This document shows, in pieces, positions 5,851 through 5,977 of a stretch of DNA of 5,977 nucleotides. Numbering within the stretch: position 1 is the first letter of the stretch; every line of letters starts with the position of its first letter. This DNA is from Planctomycetota bacterium (GTDB lineage: Bacteria > Planctomycetota > PUPC01 > JACPCR01), in contig JASLXP010001282.1 in the NCBI GenBank assembly GCA_030740295.1, positions 1-5,977 on the forward strand, read 5' to 3'. The position numbers and the translations under genes are program-made. Below the pieces are notes generated by a model. That model did not search any database, had not been told where the DNA came from, and saw only the letters and a program-made list of their open reading frames with translations.

Positions 5851-5977
5851 AAGACCAAGAGAAAGAACAAGAGAAAGACCAAGAGAAAGACCAAGAGAAA
5901 GACCAAGAGAAAGACCAAGAGAAAGACCAAGAGAAAGACCAAGAGAAAGACCAAGAGAAAGACCAAGAGAAAGACCA
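5851..5977 (+). repeat. 12-bp tandem repeat, 10.6 copies, open at window end
   Basis: The unit AAGACCAAGAGA repeats ten full times from 5851, followed by seven bases of an eleventh copy at the edge. Only copy 2 (5863-5874) differs, with AAGAAC in place of AAGACC; all others are identical. The plus strand is 10 of 12 purine per unit. Because 12 is a multiple of three, every frame on both strands lacks stops: the plus frames would give Lys-Thr-Lys-Arg, Asp-Gln-Glu-Lys or Arg-Pro-Arg-Glu repeats, and one minus frame Leu-Val-Phe-Leu. The plus strand has no start codon inside the array, and TAA occurs just before it in one frame. I therefore treat it as non-coding satellite-like DNA, although a coding array continuing beyond the edge cannot be excluded. 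Confidence 0.95.

Noticed and set aside
5733..5966. Minus-strand frame with Val-Phe-Leu-Leu repeats followed by a basic tail, resembling a membrane protein
   Set aside because: Its hydrophobicity is only the 12-bp repeat read in one frame. All six frames are open there, the start would be a TTG inside the repeat, and no ribosome site is visible.
5851..5977. CRISPR array
   Set aside because: The units are contiguous 12-mers with no unique spacers, and no cas gene is present.

Overview
The window looks like a polysaccharide-degradation locus from a bacterium of the Planctomycetota-Verrucomicrobiota-Lentisphaerota-Kiritimatiellota (PVC) type. That placement is an inference from gene content: a Cys-type sulfatase, a short GH29-like protein and a giant secreted LamG/GH42-like protein. 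No marker gene fixes the taxonomy. Both ends look like natural break points: the left edge cuts a sulfatase gene and the right edge falls inside a perfect tandem repeat, so this may be a whole contig or scaffold piece.

Layout: (1) 1-317, minus strand: N-terminal third or less of a sulfatase with the C-T-P-S-R maturation motif. (2) 318-520: divergent spacer. It holds a previously unlisted 52-codon small reading frame (366-524, plus) with a well-placed GGAG, whose TGA overlaps the ATG of the next gene (ATGA). It also holds a perfect 10-bp palindrome that resembles LacI-family operator cores. (3) 521-1432, plus: 303-aa alpha-L-fucosidase-like (GH29-like) protein without a signal peptide. (4) 1433-1663: a bulged 9-bp hairpin followed by a stretch that is open in frame with the next gene but looks poorly protein-like. 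(5) About 1523-5608, plus: ~1361-aa multidomain protein: signal-like hydrophobic segment, LamG lectin fold with a second carbohydrate-binding-like sandwich apparently nested in it, a beta-rich module, a GH42-like barrel, a glutamine-amidotransferase-like domain and a C-terminal Ig/macroglobulin-like domain. (6) 5609-5977: non-coding tail with a diverged inverted copy of, then 10.6 copies of, a 12-bp purine-rich tandem repeat.

Working together (inference): the large protein would bind and possibly cleave a glycan outside the cytoplasm. The sulfatase and the GH29-like enzyme, both lacking visible export signals, would remove sulfate and deoxy-sugar (fucose-like) groups from imported oligosaccharides. 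A sulfated, fucose-containing glycan (algal or mucin-like) is the natural guess, but the substrate cannot be read from the sequence. Most novel for follow-up are the coupled small ORF, the nested lectin architecture, the barrel without a recognisable GH42 acid/base motif, and the inverted-plus-tandem 12-bp repeat structure.
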